64,000 bases of DNA from positions 62,001-126,000 of the forward strand of contig JBAIAC010000138.1 in NCBI GenBank assembly GCA_037349315.1, given 5' to 3'. Position 1 is the stretch's first letter. Every line of letters begins with the position of its first letter. Below are positions 32,000 to 43,489 of the stretch, one piece after another. The notes beneath the pieces were generated by a model that did no database searches, was not told the DNA's origin, and saw nothing but the letters and a program-made list of their open reading frames with translations. Position numbers and translations under genes: made by a program. Source of the stretch: Chelydra serpentina. Taxonomy: Eukaryota > Chordata > Testudines > Chelydridae.

Positions 32000-32785
32000 A
32001 GGTTTCTGCTCCTAAGTCACCAGGGTACTTTTAAGATTCCCACCCGCTGTGCTGCTTGGGACAATGGCGGATGAGGAAGGAGAAGGTACGGGAGGGGAAG
32101 GTCCCATCTGCACAGACTGAGAGGCCAGGAAACGGAGGGGCAGTCAGTGCTCAGAGAGGAGAGAGGTCAGTGATTTACACCCCCCAGGGGACACTGTCTT
32201 TTCGAGGCGAGTGAAGATGGCTTGGGATGAGCTGAGGATGGATAGAAAAAAGGCTGGAGTCAATGACAGATGAGACCGTAGAAGGGGAAGGGAAATGGCA
32301 GCTCCACAGAAGGTCCTGGCTGCTCAGATGCCCCAGTTATAGTCCCCTGGCCTGTCCTAGAGAGAGAGAAGACAAAGAGGCACCCAACCCCCTACAGTGA
32401 TCCCATGGACAAGAATCAGGCTGGGAGTGGGGTGAAGGTTCCCTCTGGACAAAGGGAGCTGAAATTCCTCAGCGTCCTGGCATTTAAGTGATGCATCAAA
32501 CCCTGCCCGGGTGGGGGCTAAGGTTCATCAGCAGAAGGTTGGGCAGTAGGTCAACCCATCGGGCTGCCTCCTAGGCCAGGCTGCAGCCCAGCTTCAGGAC
32601 TCAGAGGAAATGGAGCTCGCACCCCTACCTACAGGACTCCAGGCAGGACCAGCCTTCTGGATCCAACGTCCCCTCTGACGCGCAAGTCACAACAGCGAGC
32701 CGGCAAAAGACAGGCTCCCACGTCACTGGAGAGAGCAAGACGAAGCCTTGGAACACCCAGGAGTGTTAGGTGGCAAAAGAGCTGC
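32000..32785. other. No gene seen
   Basis: Purine-rich stretch (GGAAGGAGAAGG-type tracts) with no exon, tRNA or named repeat recognised. Confidence 0.5.
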
Positions 32786-32789
32786 CCCA

Positions 32790-32861
32790 AGGTCCCACCG
32801 AGACTTGAACTCGGATTGCAGGATTCAAAGCCCTGAATGTTGGCCCTTACACCATGGGACC
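32790..32861 (-). tRNA. tRNA-Gln(TTG)
   Basis: 72-nt glutamine tRNA. Acceptor GGTCCCA/TGGGACC perfect, discriminator T. D region TGGTGTAAGGGCCAACA differs from the usual TGGTGTAATGGTTAGCA. The anticodon loop CTTTGAA gives TTG, and stem CAGGG/TCCTG contains one wobble. T arm CCGAG, TTCAAGT, CTCGG perfect. Single copy in the window. D-arm changes leave function open. Confidence 0.88.
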
Positions 32862-33158
32862 AAGGATGGTAATCTTGTGTTCGTCTGATTTCCGGTGTAG
32901 AAGAGCCCGGGTGGACAATTTTTTGCCTCCCTTGCTCAAGGCTTCTATGGCTTCTCTGGCCAGCCCTGCATTTGCTCAACAAGTCGGCACACAGCGGTTT
33001 CCTGTAGACCCAGAAGCCTTTCTTCCTCCAGACTGTGAGGCCAGTGGGCATGGGAGAAAGTTGCCCCTTCAGTCCCAGGCAGAAAATGGCCCTTCCTAGG
33101 AAAGCCCAGGTCCTGAAAAGAAAAGAAATTTGATGATAGTAGGTACTGATCCTCCTTA

Positions 33159-33231
33159 CACCTGACCAGGGACATGAACCCTGGACCCTCAGATTAAAAG
33201 TCTGATGCTCTACCAACTGAGCTAGCCAGGC
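33159..33231 (-). tRNA. tRNA-Lys(TTT)
   Basis: 73-nt lysine tRNA. D region TAGCTCAGTTGGTAGAGC, anticodon stem TCAGA/TCTGA, loop CTTTTAA with TTT, T arm CAGGG, TTCATGT, CCCTG. Acceptor GCCTGGC with GTCAGGT has wobble pairs, including both ends. About 300 bp from the tRNA-Gln, same strand, single copy. Confidence 0.9.
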
Positions 33232-33419
33232 TCACATAAAGAAACTGCAAGTTTGGTGCAGAAGAGATACTAGTCAAGAAAAAGAGGGCAGGAAACAATA
33301 CAGAAAATTTGCTACTCTGGCTCCCTTAGCATCCCTAGCCCCAGCCTTCTCCTCCATCTGGCTCCCAGAGGCCTTCTTCTTTTTCTAGTTAAATCTCAGA
33401 TCCAGGAGAAAACACCGCT

Positions 33420-34080
33420 CGACAAAGAAAAACAAACTCACACACAGAAATGCCATTGGAAATACAAATAAAGGACAATGCAATCCCCGTCACAGTCTGG
33501 TATCCAGGGCTGGATTACATTTTTGTGGGCCCGGCGCCAAACATATTTTTGGGCCCACCCTGTGGAATGAAGGGGCCAGGGGCAAGAGCACTGTGGGGTA
33601 TTGGGGGGGAAGGATTGGTCCCCAGCTGGAGCGAGGCAGGGGCCAGGGGCCAGATGAGCACAGTGGGGCATGGTGGGAGGATTAGTCCCTGCTGACTGGA
33701 GCAAGGCAGGGGCCGGGTCAATAGCACAGCGGGGCGGGAGCTAGGGTTGGTCCCTGGAGCAAGGGAGGGGCCGGGAGTAAACTGCAAGCGCAGAAGGGCT
33801 GGGGAGGGATAAACAGGATCCCACCCCACCCCTGCCCACATAGAGCGGGTACCTACCTTCTCCCTGGTTCTAGCCCATTCTCTGCGTCTCTCTCTGCACT
33901 GAGCTGAGGGTGGGGGTGCACTGAGCACAGGGCTGGGGGTGCAGGGTCTGGGAGGGAGTTAGGGGGCAGGAGCAGGCTGGGGGTTGGGGTGCAGGGTCTG
34001 GCCAGGAGCCAGGGTGAGGGAGGGGACTCAGGGTTGGGGCAGGGGGTTGGGGTGTTGAGCGCTCACCTGACAGCAGCTCC
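33420..34080. other. No gene; G-rich degenerate repeat-like spacer
   Basis: Contains several loosely repeated GGGGCAGGGGGCCAGG-like and GGGTGCAGGGTCTGG-like tracts. No exon or tRNA seen. Confidence 0.45.
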
Positions 34081-34225
34081 CATTTGGTGCGAGGGGGCAG
34101 TTTCGGATGTGGGGTGTGTTTGCGGGAGCTCCTGTCTGGTGGGGTGGGGTGTGTGAGGGGGGTGCATGAGTCAGGACTGGGAGATGAGGAGTGTGAGGGG
34201 GGTGCAGGAGTCAGGGCATGGGGCT

Positions 34226-34760
34226 GGGTATGTGATAGCTACCCACAATGCACTGCTCTTTGGGGCGACACAAGAGTTGCTAGAGTGGATGCGCTCTGGT
34301 GACACAAGGAGCAGAGTGTTTAATTGAAACCCTTCAACTAAAGCAGCGTAACTCTGTAGTGTGGACACAGCCTGAGAGTGAGACAAGACCCAGCTCCCCT
34401 GGACACCAAGGATACTCAGGGACTGAAACTAAAGAACCACAAGTTCCTCCGTAGTTGACAGGATTCGAACCTGTGCAGGGAAACCCCAATGGATTTCTAG
34501 CCCATCGCCTTAACCATTCGGCCACAACTACTTGCTTTGTGCAGTTTTCTCACTACACTCTAGTTCTGTTCTCACTGAGTGATCGTTTCCTCAGACCAGC
34601 TTCCACAACACACTCACTGCCGTGCCATTGTGTAAGTGTGTCCATGGCTGAACAGCAAGAATTCCTGCTCATTTCCCTGCTGGCTGGAGAATGATGACAG
34701 TGTGTTTGTGGTTAATGATGTTGCTGTAGATGGTTTATTCCCTGCCTAGACAATTCAGAC
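34226..34760 (-). repeat. tRNA-Ser duplicon, copy c (inverted)
   Basis: Same family and orientation as copy b and about 3.6 kb away. Lacks the 190-bp insertion of copy b and so supplies its pre-insertion site. Confidence 0.85.
34450..34531 (-). tRNA. tRNA-Ser(AGA), best-preserved copy
   Basis: 82-nt serine tRNA. Acceptor GTAGTTG/CAACTAC and T arm ACAGG, TTCGAAT, CCTGT are perfect, with the canonical B box restored relative to its sisters. D region is GGCCGAATGGTTAAGG. The anticodon stem ATGGG/TCCAT has one G-T wobble around CTAGAAA (AGA). Probably a functional gene. Confidence 0.93.
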
Positions 34761-34991
34761 AGTCCCTTTCCCCATCCTATCCCCAGCACATCAGTGATGC
34801 CGATAGCAGGGGCAGGTTTTCTTTGGAGCACTGAGATTTTTGGGGGGAGTTGGTGGCTCCTTTCTTTCCTCACCCTGGAGTAAACTCAGCTTTTTATTCC
34901 ATCTTTGATGATTCATGGAATAACAACAGCAGCATGAAGAACGAGGAGATGGAATATCTCACTGCCGGGGGAAAGGTGGCCACGTCCCTTC

Positions 34992-35115
34992 TAGGGTGAC
35001 CAGATGTCCCGATTTTATAGGGACAGTCCCGATTTTTGGGACTTTTTGTTATATAGGCTCCTATTACCCCCCACCCCCCGTCCTGATTTTTCACATTTGC
35101 TCTCTGGTCACCCTA
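34992..35115 (+). mobile_element. Small TA-flanked MITE, copy 3
   Basis: TAGGGTGACCAGATGTCCC at the left and CTCTGGTCACCCTA at the right. The best-preserved termini of the four copies. Confidence 0.85.
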
Positions 35116-35703
35116 CTCCCCTCTGTCTGACCATTGTCACTGCAGGAGAGAAGGTTTGTAAGGAATCGAATGCCCTGGCTCAGACAAGAGACACAGGAAG
35201 ATTTTGCTGTCCATGTATCCGTGCAAAGGAACTTGTGTCTCTGTGTGAAAACGAGGAGGGAATTGAAACACTCACACGGTGGTGCCGAAGGCAGCAGGGA
35301 ACCCCCTAGGATGAGAATAGGAGATGTTCTCACGCAGCATGTTTCTTACTTTGCCCATCTGTCAGTTTGATTATAATCGATGGAAATATGTTGCCATTGG
35401 TTTGTGTGTTTACACAGAGATTGACATTAACCAACTAATACGTCCTTCTTCCCAGCCTGCCTAGTCTGCGGTGGGTGAGTTTAGAGGGACACGTTCGCTC
35501 TCCCCAGTCCCCGTGCTAGGCCTGTGCTCTCCATGCTGCCCACTTCCCACACTGCTGGGATCCTTCCCTGATCTCCCCCCAGACCTCTGCCCCCCACCCC
35601 CACTTCTGGGAGCCCCTCCCAGCACTGTCCATCTCCCCTGCTGGCAGGATCCTGCCACCTTCCTTTCATTTCCTGCCTCCCCCTGAGCAAAAGCTCAGCA
35701 CTA

Positions 35704-35775
35704 TTCCCACCCTGGGAATTGAGCCTAGGCCACTAGGGTGAAAACCAGGACTCCTGCCCACTAGACCACATGGGA
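35704..35775 (-). tRNA. tRNA-Glu(TTC), possibly degenerate
   Basis: 72 nt on the minus strand. Acceptor TCCCATG with GGTGGGA, discriminator A. D region TGGTCTAGTGGGCAGGA and loop TTTTCAC giving TTC. The 3' side of the anticodon stem reads CCTAG where CCAGG would pair fully, leaving two mismatches. The T arm CTAGG, CTCAATT, CCCAG is weakened. The closest family is Glu(TTC). Confidence 0.75.
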
Positions 35776-36299
35776 CTGGGATCGCTCTGGGGTCTAAGAG
35801 CCGCTCCTAAGAGCAGCAGCGCTGCCCAGCGGGGCCAGCACCCAGCGCTGGATTAACCCTTCCCGTGCTGAGCTTCTCTCTCTCCATTCCCAGCACCTGT
35901 GATCAGGAACCAGAGATCGGGGCTCCCAGGTTCTCCACAGCCCAGGACTGAGATTGGGACCCCCCCCCATTGTGCGAGGTGCTGTACAAACCCTGGCCAG
36001 CACCGGGACCCCCAGGGGGGTCCCCTCAATGTCCCAGAGCCTTTGCTGCCCAAGTTCTCCTGACACCCCCGGGATCCACCCCTCCCCCTCCTGTAAAACA
36101 CCCACCTTTCCCCACAGCCCTTCTTTCCCTGCCCCCGCACTTTGCTGGCTCACCCTGGGCCCAGCTCCTCCCCCCTCCCCCAGGTGAAGCACAGATGGAG
36201 GCAACATCGGCCCCTGGAGACAGCCCCAGTGAGCGCTGCAGCCCCCCCGGGGGGATTTGCAGACACAGGAAGGGAGCAGCTGGGAGCGGTGGGGACTGG

Positions 36300-38330
36300 G
36301 AAGGAGGGAGGAGCCGGAGCAGCTCCTGGGGGCGGGGCAGCTCCTGGGGGCGGGGCTCTGGCTCCATAGGGAGCCGGGGGCGGGGCAGCGCCTGGGGGCG
36401 GGGCTCTGGCACTGCCCGGGGCGCGGCAGCGCCTGGGGGTGGGGCTCTGGCACAGCCGGGGGGCGGGGGAGCTCCTGGGGGCGGGGCTCTGCCTCCATTG
36501 TGAGCCGGGGGCGGGGCAGCTCCTGGGGGCGGGGCCCTGGCACAGGCCGGGAGCGGGGCAGCGCCTTGGGGCGGGGCTCAGGCACAGGCCGGGGGCGGGG
36601 CAGCACCTGGGGGCGGGGCTCAGGCACAGGCCGGGGGCGGGGCAGCGCCTGGGGGCGGGGCTCAGGCATAGGCCGGGGGCGGGGCAGCGCCTGGGGGCGG
36701 GGCTCAGGCACAGGCCGGGGGCGGGGCAGCACCTGGGGGCGGGGCTCAGGCACAGGCCGGGGGCGGGGCAGCGCCTGGGGGCGGGGCTCAGGCATAGGCC
36801 GGGGGCGGGGCAGCGCCTGGGGGCGGGGCTCTGGCACAGCCGGGGGGCGGGGCAGCGGCGCTCTGGCACAGCCTGGGGGCGGGGCAGCGCCTGGGGGCGG
36901 GGCTCTGGCTCCATAGGGAGCCGGGGGCGGGGCAGCTCCTGGGGGCGGCGATCTGGCACAGCCCGGGGGCGGGGCAGCGCCTGGGGGCGGGGCTCTGGCA
37001 CAGCCGGGGGGCGGGGGAGCTCCTGGGGGCGGGGCTCTGCCTCCATTGTGAGCCGGGGGCGGGGCAGCTCCTGGGGGCGGGGCCCTGGCACAGGCCGGGA
37101 GCGGGGCAGCGCCTTGGGGCGGGGCTCAGGCACAGGCCGGGGGCGGGGCAGCACCTGGGGGCGGGGCTCAGGCACAGGCCGGGGGCGGGGCAGCGCCTGG
37201 GGGCGGGGCTCAGGCACAGGCCGGGGGCGGGGCAGCACCTGGGGGCGGGGCTCAGGCACAGGCCGGGGGCGGGGCACCGCCTGGGGGCGGGGCTCAGGCA
37301 TAGGCCGGGGGCGGGGCAGCGCCTGGGGGCGGGGCTCAGGCACAGGCCGGGGGCGGGGCAGCACCTGGGGGCGGGGCTCAGGCACAGGCCGGGGGCGGGG
37401 CAGCGCCTGGGGGCGGGGCTCAGGCATAGGCCGGGGGCGGGGCAGCGCCTGTGGGCGGGGCTCTGGCACTGCCCGGGGGCGGGTCAGCGCCTGTGGGCGG
37501 GGCTCTGGCACAGCCGGGGGGCGGGGCAGCGGCGCTCTGGCACAGCCTGGGGGCGGGGCAGCGCCTGGGGGCGGGGCTCTGGCAACGCCCGGGGGCGGGG
37601 CAGCGGGGCTCTGGCACAGCCAGGGGGCGGGGCAGCGCCTGGGGGCGGGGCTCAGGCACAGGCCGGGGGCGGGGCAGCGCCTGGGGGCGGGGCTCAGGCA
37701 TAGGCCGGGGGCGGAGCAGCGCCTGGGGGCGGGGCTCAGGCACAGGCCGGGGGCGGGGCAGCACCTGGGGGCGGGGCTCAGGCACAGGCCGGGGGCGGGG
37801 CAGCGCCTGGGGGCGGGGCTCAGGCATAGGCCGGGGGCGGGGCAGCGCCTGGGGGCGGGGCTCAGGCACAGGCCGGGGGCGGGGCAGCACCTGGGGGCGG
37901 GGCTCAGGCACAGGCCGGGGGCGGGGCAGCGCCTGGGGGCGGGGCTCAGGCATAGGCCGGGGGCGGGGCAGCGCCTGTGGGCGGGGCTCTGGCACTGCCC
38001 GGGGGCGGGTCAGCGCCTGTGGGCGGGGCTCTGGCACAGCCGGGGGGCGGGGCAGCGGCGCTCTGGCACAGCCTGGGGGCGGGGCAGCGCCTGTGGGCGG
38101 GGCTCTGGCACTGCCCGGGGGCGGGGCAGCGCCTGGGGGCGGGGCTCTGGCACAGCCAGGGGGCGGGGCAGCGCCTGGGGTTGGGGCTCAGGCACAGGCC
38201 GGGGGCGGGACAGCGCCTGGGGGCGGGGCTCAGGCACAGGCCGGGGGCGGGGCAGCGCCTAGGGGCGGGGCTCTGGCACAGCCCGGGGGCGGGGCAGTGC
38301 CTGGGGGCGGGGCTCGGGCTCCATTGGGAG
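36300..38330 (+). repeat. 42-bp GC-box minisatellite, about 48 units
   Basis: Tandem 42-bp unit: GGGGGCGGGGCAGCGCCTG then GGGGCGGGGCTCAGGCACAGG, with CTGGCAC variants. Each unit carries two GGGCGGGG boxes, the Sp1/KLF consensus, and one or more CpGs. Because 42 is divisible by 3 and the units have few T-A steps, both strands show long stop-free frames (347 to 607 codons). I regard none as genes. The same array in reverse lies at 44070-44770. Confidence 0.95.
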
Positions 38331-38452
38331 CGGGGCAGAGCAGCGGCTCCCTAGGGGGTCCCGTGTTTGCCGGAGCCGCCGGGGCGATCGCGGAGCTGCT
38401 GGGCTCAGCTGCAGCCGGGCTCGGCCCCGGCCCCGCCGGGACCCAGGTGGGG
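38330..38452 (+). other. 5' exon-like segment with splice donor, copy 1
   Basis: A CpG-rich non-repetitive tract immediately after the GC-box array. It contains CGATCGCGGAGCTGCTGG and ends CGCCGGGACCCAG followed by GTGGGG, a plausible splice donor. No coding frame recognised; could be the 5' untranslated exon of a KRAB-type gene. An inverted twin lies at about 43965-44065. Confidence 0.45.
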
Positions 38453-38597
38453 ACAGCGCCTGGGGCCGGGGGGTTCCCCTGTGTGGGGCTGGGGGCGGCG
38501 GGGGGACGAGCCGGAGCTGCGGGCGGGGGAAGGACAGTGGGACACGTGGGGGGTGGAGCGTCCCCTGGGAGCCAGGAATGTCCGGGGGGAGAAGAAA

Positions 38598-38735
38598 GTG
38601 TCAGTGTGTGTGTGTTTGTGTGTGTGTGTCAGTGTGTGTGTGTGTTACTGTGTGTGTGTGTGTGTGTCAGTGTGTGTGTGTGTGTCATTGTGTGTGTGTC
38701 ATTGTGTGTCAGTGTCTGTGTGTGTGTTGCTATTT
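38598..38735 (+). repeat. (TG)n microsatellite with TCAG interruptions
   Basis: GTGTGTGT runs broken by TCAG, TTAC and TCAT. The inverted twin (43490-43800) is more than twice as long. Confidence 0.95.
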
Positions 38736-39419
38736 GCATCCTTGTGCCACGTCCCTCTCACACACTGATCACAATTCTCTCTCCGCTTCTTCCCCTTTGC
38801 TCTCCCCTCACCACATGTGGCTACAGAAATCCCACAATGACGGACTCTCCCGTCTCTTCTTTTGCCCCATTTTCTCCATCAGTCTCCAACGGCCATTTAC
38901 ATTCTCCCCAGATTTGGGATGTTTCCCCCCCCCCCCAGCTTATCTGCAGCCCTTTGTCCTCGTTTAGGTGGGGAATTGGTGCCCCGAGTCACTCCCCGAA
39001 GGGGGCCGGGGGTAGTGGGGGCTGTTTGGGGAGCCCCGAGACGTGGCTGCCTCAGGGGTGGCGATGGGGCGGCTGTTCTCTGCCAGCAGCAGGGCTTGGC
39101 CGGGGCCCAGGAGGGAACAGGGGGAGCCGGTGTCCCCTATGGAGCCTGCCCAGCCCCTTTGCTTCTGCTCCTTTCTAGCATTTCCTTCACAGACTGTATT
39201 ACTGGGGAGGCTGGAAAATGTCTCTGGGCTGAGCCCCGGCAGGAGGGGCCAGGTCCCCACTGGAGTAAAGAGATGACGCGTTTCCCCAGCATGGCAGAAT
39301 GTCGGGTGTGTGTCTGCAGGGAAAGGGCCTGGGGGGATCGTGACGTGAAATTAACTAAACCCTGTTCTGCAACCCCCACAACTTTCTGCTCTCGCCCCGC
39401 CCCCAACGAACAAGCGACA

Positions 39420-40440
39420 GTGACACCGGGTGGCCACGTGGGGTAATGCACACAGCGTCTCTCTCAGAGAGCAACAGTGACACCGGGTGGCCACGTGGGG
39501 TAATGCACACAGCATCTCTCTCAGAGAGCAACAGTGACACCAGGTGGCCACGTGGGGTAATGCACACAGCGTCTCTCTCAGAGAGCAACAGTGACACCAG
39601 GTGGCCACGTGGGGTAATGCACACAGCGTCTCTCTCAGAGAGCAACAGTGACACTGCGTGGCCACGTGGGGTAATGCCCACAGCGTCTCTCTCAGAGAGC
39701 AACAGTGACACCGGGTGCCACGTGGGGTAATGCCCACAGCGTCTCTCTGACAGAGCAACAGTGACACCGGGTGGCCACGTGGGGTAATGCACACAGCGTC
39801 TCTCAGAGAGCAACAGCGACACCGGGTGGCCACGTGGGGTAATGCACACAGCGTCTCTCTCAGAGAGCAACAGTGACACCGGGTGCCACGTGGGGTAATG
39901 CACACAGCATCTCTCTCAGAGAGCAACAGTGACACCAGGTGGCCACGTGGGGTAATGCACACAGCGTCTCTCTCAGAGAGCAACAGTGACACCAGGTGGC
40001 CACGTGGGGTAATGCACACAGCGTCTCTCTCAGAGAGCAACAGTGACACTGCGTGGCCACGTGGGGTAATGCCCACAGCGTCTCTCTCAGAGAGCAACAG
40101 TGACACCGGGTGCCACGTGGGGTAATGCCCACAGCGTCTCTCTGACAGAGCAACAGTGACACCGGGTGGCCACGTGGGGTAATGCACACAGCGTCTCTCA
40201 GAGAGCAACAGCGACACCGGGTGGCCACGTGGGGTAATGCACACAGCGTCTCTCTCAGAGAGCAACAGTGACACCGGGTGCCACGTGGGGTAATGCCCAC
40301 AGCGTCTCTCTCAGAGAGCAACAGTGACACCGGGTGGCCACGTGGGGTAATGCACACAGCGTCTCTCTGACAGAGCAACAGTGACACCGGGTGGCCACGT
40401 GGGGTAATGCACACAGCGTCTCTCTGACAGAGCATTTCCT
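39420..40440 (+). repeat. 57-bp E-box satellite, array 1, about 18 units
   Basis: Unit of 57 bp: GTGACACCGGGTGGCCACGT, GGGGTAATGCACACAGCG, TCTCTCTCAGAGAGCAACA. Every unit carries CACGTG and the short palindrome CTCTCTCAGAGAG. Some units are shortened (GGGTGCCACG, TCTCTGACAGAG). 57 is divisible by 3, which explains long Cys/His-rich open frames on the minus strand. The family recurs reversed at 58771-61378. Confidence 0.97.
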
Positions 40441-40444
40441 AGAC

Positions 40445-41840
40445 AGGCCCCTTGCTCCTGCTGAGTCCTTAGGAGTCAGGAGAGAGGCTCACACCCACAG
40501 GAGAAGGCCCAGACAGCGCAGTCTGGGGCTGGCAGGAAGCGCTGGGGGGCCAGGTGCTGAGAGACCCGAGGGGAGAGAGGGAGAGAAGCGATGAGGACAG
40601 AGTGCCAGTGTAAAGGGGCTTATGGTCCTGCTAGTGCAGCAAACTTTCCTGGCTTATCCACGACCCCGGTGGAATGGGCTAGAGAAAGACCCTGAGCCCC
40701 CACTCCCACTCCCTCACCCAGAGGCAGCCTGACCTCGAGGACTCTCTGTCTACTCTCCTGTGTGGCAGAGTCCTCGTGACCCCGACAAGGCTGGGCCCAG
40801 GATTCCTGGGGGGCTCGACCCCCAGTCGTGTTGTGGTCACTTAGTACAGGGGCTGGGGTGTCCCCACTCTGGGGTTCTCTCTCCGCTCTGGATGCTTCCC
40901 TGACCCACGGATCGTTGCATGTGCTTCAAGCAAATCCAATGGATTAAAGAGCAATCGATTTAAACCATAAGGAAAATGGGAACGGTTCAAGGGAAACACG
41001 TCACCTCGTTCTGTGGCTCAGGGATATCGCAAACAGCGTCTCTGGGACAGACGGGACGTTCACAGTCTCCCCCTCACATGGCCCAGGCCCTGGCTGTGGT
41101 GCAGGGATGCCACCGGTCGGACACGTGCTCTGGCGGTGGCCCCATGCCCTCAGGCTCTAGATGGCAGGACCCTTCCTCCCAGCTTCGGCCCCCATGTCGG
41201 GGTTATGATCCCACATTGAGGGCACAGAGGGAGCCCCACTCAGCCCTCGTCTGCCCCAGCTCTTCCCCAACCCTACCCTCAGCCTGGGCCCCTGGGTCCT
41301 GGCCCAGCCTCGTTCCCCTTACCTCTGTCCGCTCCCCTCTCCCTAGGAAGCCATGGCCCTGCTCTCAGCCCCGGTTCTCGACTGCGGCTTCCGAGGGGCC
41401 GCAGACACGCACAAGAGGGCACAGTGTGAAAAGTTTGGGGACCACTGGATTAGGGTGACGTCCTCAATCACTTCTATGCAGTCCAATAAAAGGTATTTCT
41501 CACCCACCTCGACCCGCCATCAGGACGGACTCGGTATGTTCTGCCGCCCTTCACTCGGACAGGAAGGAGAATAACATTTCATTCCACTCAATGCTACAGT
41601 GATTTGTAACCCAACACCAGCCAGAACTGGTTCCTTTGGCAAAGCGGCCCCATCATGCTGTATACCCAGGCCGAGTAGGGGTGTCTGGGCACACATGGAC
41701 TGGTGCTGAAGTCTTTCCCCAGCTCATCACTCGATGTGAGGGGGGAGCTCATCCAGACCCTGCTTACACTTAGTATTTAAAAACTCCTGAGTAGCCCTAT
41801 CTCTACTGCTCTTAGATTTCTCCTCCTGTCCTTTTTTTGA
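40445..41840. other. No gene seen; spacer of the inverted duplication
   Basis: No exon, tRNA or named repeat recognised. Moderately GC-rich to 41560. Confidence 0.5.
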
Positions 41841-41847
41841 CAGCTTA

Positions 41848-41929
41848 GGTGAGGTGGCCGAGTGGTTAAGGTGACGGACTGCAAATCCATTGTGCTTTGC
41901 ACGCATGGGTTCGAATCCCATCCTCATCG
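41848..41929 (+). tRNA. tRNA-Ser(GCT) body with GCA (Cys) anticodon
   Basis: 82-nt class II tRNA. Acceptor GGTGAGG pairs with CCTCATC (one wobble), discriminator G. D region TGGCCGAGTGGTTAAGG, long variable arm TTGTGCTTTGCACGC, T arm ATGGG, TTCGAAT, CCCAT: all serine (GCT) features. The anticodon loop is CTGCAAA, so the anticodon is GCA where GCT is expected. One C-A mismatch in the anticodon stem (ACGGA/TCCAT). A and B boxes are excellent, so it looks transcribable. If serine-charged it would place Ser at Cys codons. Could also be a non-functional copy. Confidence 0.88.
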
Positions 41930-41954
41930 GATGCATTTAATCTTCTCCTTCCTT

Positions 41955-42765
41955 TAGAAGCAACCATCTCCCCTTATGGTACAATGAGAGACCAAAGGGT
42001 AGGAATAAATGGTACATTTTCTCAATGGAGAGGGGTAACTAGTGGTGTTCCCCAAGGGTCAGTCCTAGGACCAATCCTATTCAACTTATTCATAAATGAT
42101 TTGGAAGAAGGGGTAAACAGTGAGGTGGCAAAGTTTGCAGATGATACTAAGCTGCTCAAGATAGTTAAGACCAAAGCAGACTGTGAAGAACTACAAAAGA
42201 TCTCACAAAACTAAATGATTGGGCAATAAAATGGCGAATGACATTTAATGTGGCTAAATGTAAAGTAATGCACATTGGAAAAAATAACCCCAACTATACA
42301 TAGAATATGATGGGGGCTAATTTAGCTACAACTAATCAGGAAAAAGATCTTGGAGTCATCGTGGATAGTTCTCTAAAGATGTCCATGCAGTGTGCAGCGG
42401 CAGTCAAAAAAGCAAACGGGATGTTAGGAATAATTTAAAAAGGGATAGAGAATAAGATGGAGAATATCTTACTGCCCCTATACAAATCCATAGTGCGCCC
42501 ACATCTTGAATACTGCGTACAATTGTGGTCTCATCTCAAAAAGGATATACTGGCATTAGAAAAGGTTCAGAGAAGGGCAACTAAAATGATTAGGGGTCTG
42601 GAATGGGTCCCATATGAGGAGAGATTAAAGAGGCTAGGACTTTTTAGCTTGGAAAAGAGGAGACTAAGGGGGGATATGATAGAGGTATATAAAATTATGA
42701 GTGGTGTGGAGGAAGTGAATAAGGAAAAGTTATTTACTTGTTCCCATACTATAAGAACTAGGGGC
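41955..42765 (+). pseudogene. CR1/L2-like LINE reverse transcriptase remnant
   Basis: Decayed non-LTR reverse transcriptase in sense orientation. Motif [21 protein letters not shown], motif C FADDTKLL, then in shifted frames [62 protein letters not shown]. Stops at about 42300 and 42437 and at least one frameshift near 42205. Divergent from the CR1 at 23431. Starts just after the tRNA-Ser body and ends at the edge of the inverted duplication at 42767. Confidence 0.9.
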
Positions 42766-43489
42766 TGTGTGCATTACCCCACGTGGCCACCCGGTGTCAC
42801 TGTCGCTTGTTCGTTGGGGGCGGGGCAGAGGAGAAAGTTGTGGAGGTTGCAGAACAGGGATTAGTAAATTTCATGTCACGATCCCCCCAGGCCCTTTCCC
42901 TGCAGACACACACCCGACATTCTGCCATGCTGGGGAAACGCGTCATCTCTTTACTCCAGTGGGGACCTGGCCCCTCCTGCCGGGGCTCAGCCCAGAGACA
43001 TTTTCCAGCCTCCCCAGTAATACAGTCTCTGAAGGAAATGCTAGAAAGTAGCAGAAGCAAAGGGGCTGGGCAGGCTCCATAGGGGACACCGGCTCCTCCT
43101 GTTCCCTCCTGGGCCCCGGCCAAGCCCTGCTGCTGGCAGAGAACAGCCGCCCCATCGCCACCCCTGAGGCAGCCACGTCTCGGGGCTCCCCAAACAGCTC
43201 CCACCACCCCCGGCCCCCTTCGGGGAGTGACTCGGGGCAGCAATTCCCCACCCGAACGAGGACAAAGGGCTGCAGATAAACTGGGGGGGGGGAACATCCC
43301 AAATCTGGGGAGAATGTAAATGGCCGTTGGAGACTGATGGAGAAAATGGGGCAAAAGAAGAGACGGGAGAGTCCGTCATTGTGGGATTTCTGTAGCCACA
43401 TGTGGTGAGGGGAGAGCAAAGGGGAAGAAGCGGAGAGAGAATTGTGATCAGTGTGTGAGAGGGACGTGGCACAAGGATGCAAATAGAGC

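Larger units (their letters stand above)
38330..39450 (+). repeat. Inverted duplication, right part of left arm
   Basis: The reverse complement of this interval is found at 42767-44065. Order here: exon-like tract, TG microsatellite, AGTCTCCAACGGCCATTTAC tract, GCATGGCAGAATGTCGGGTG tract, and one unit of the 57-bp satellite. The last 200 bp or so also match 50030-50200, upstream of the KRAB start exon, so this is a copied KRAB-gene 5' region. Confidence 0.9.

Noticed and set aside
36180..36290. Possible exon after a CCTCCCCCAG acceptor, with ATGGAGGCAACATCGG start
   Set aside because: No donor with convincing context and no downstream exon. The reading frame runs into the minisatellite.
36150..39178. 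Long Pro/Arg-rich and Gly/Arg-rich frames (453, 607 and 575 codons) on both strands
   Set aside because: The 42-bp unit is divisible by 3 and stop-free, so both strands stay open. There is no start context, splice signal or domain evidence.
39351..40435. Cys/His-rich repeated frames resembling zinc fingers
   Set aside because: The spacing follows the 57-bp satellite unit. No C2H2 spacing or linker is present. The same applies to 58776-61422.
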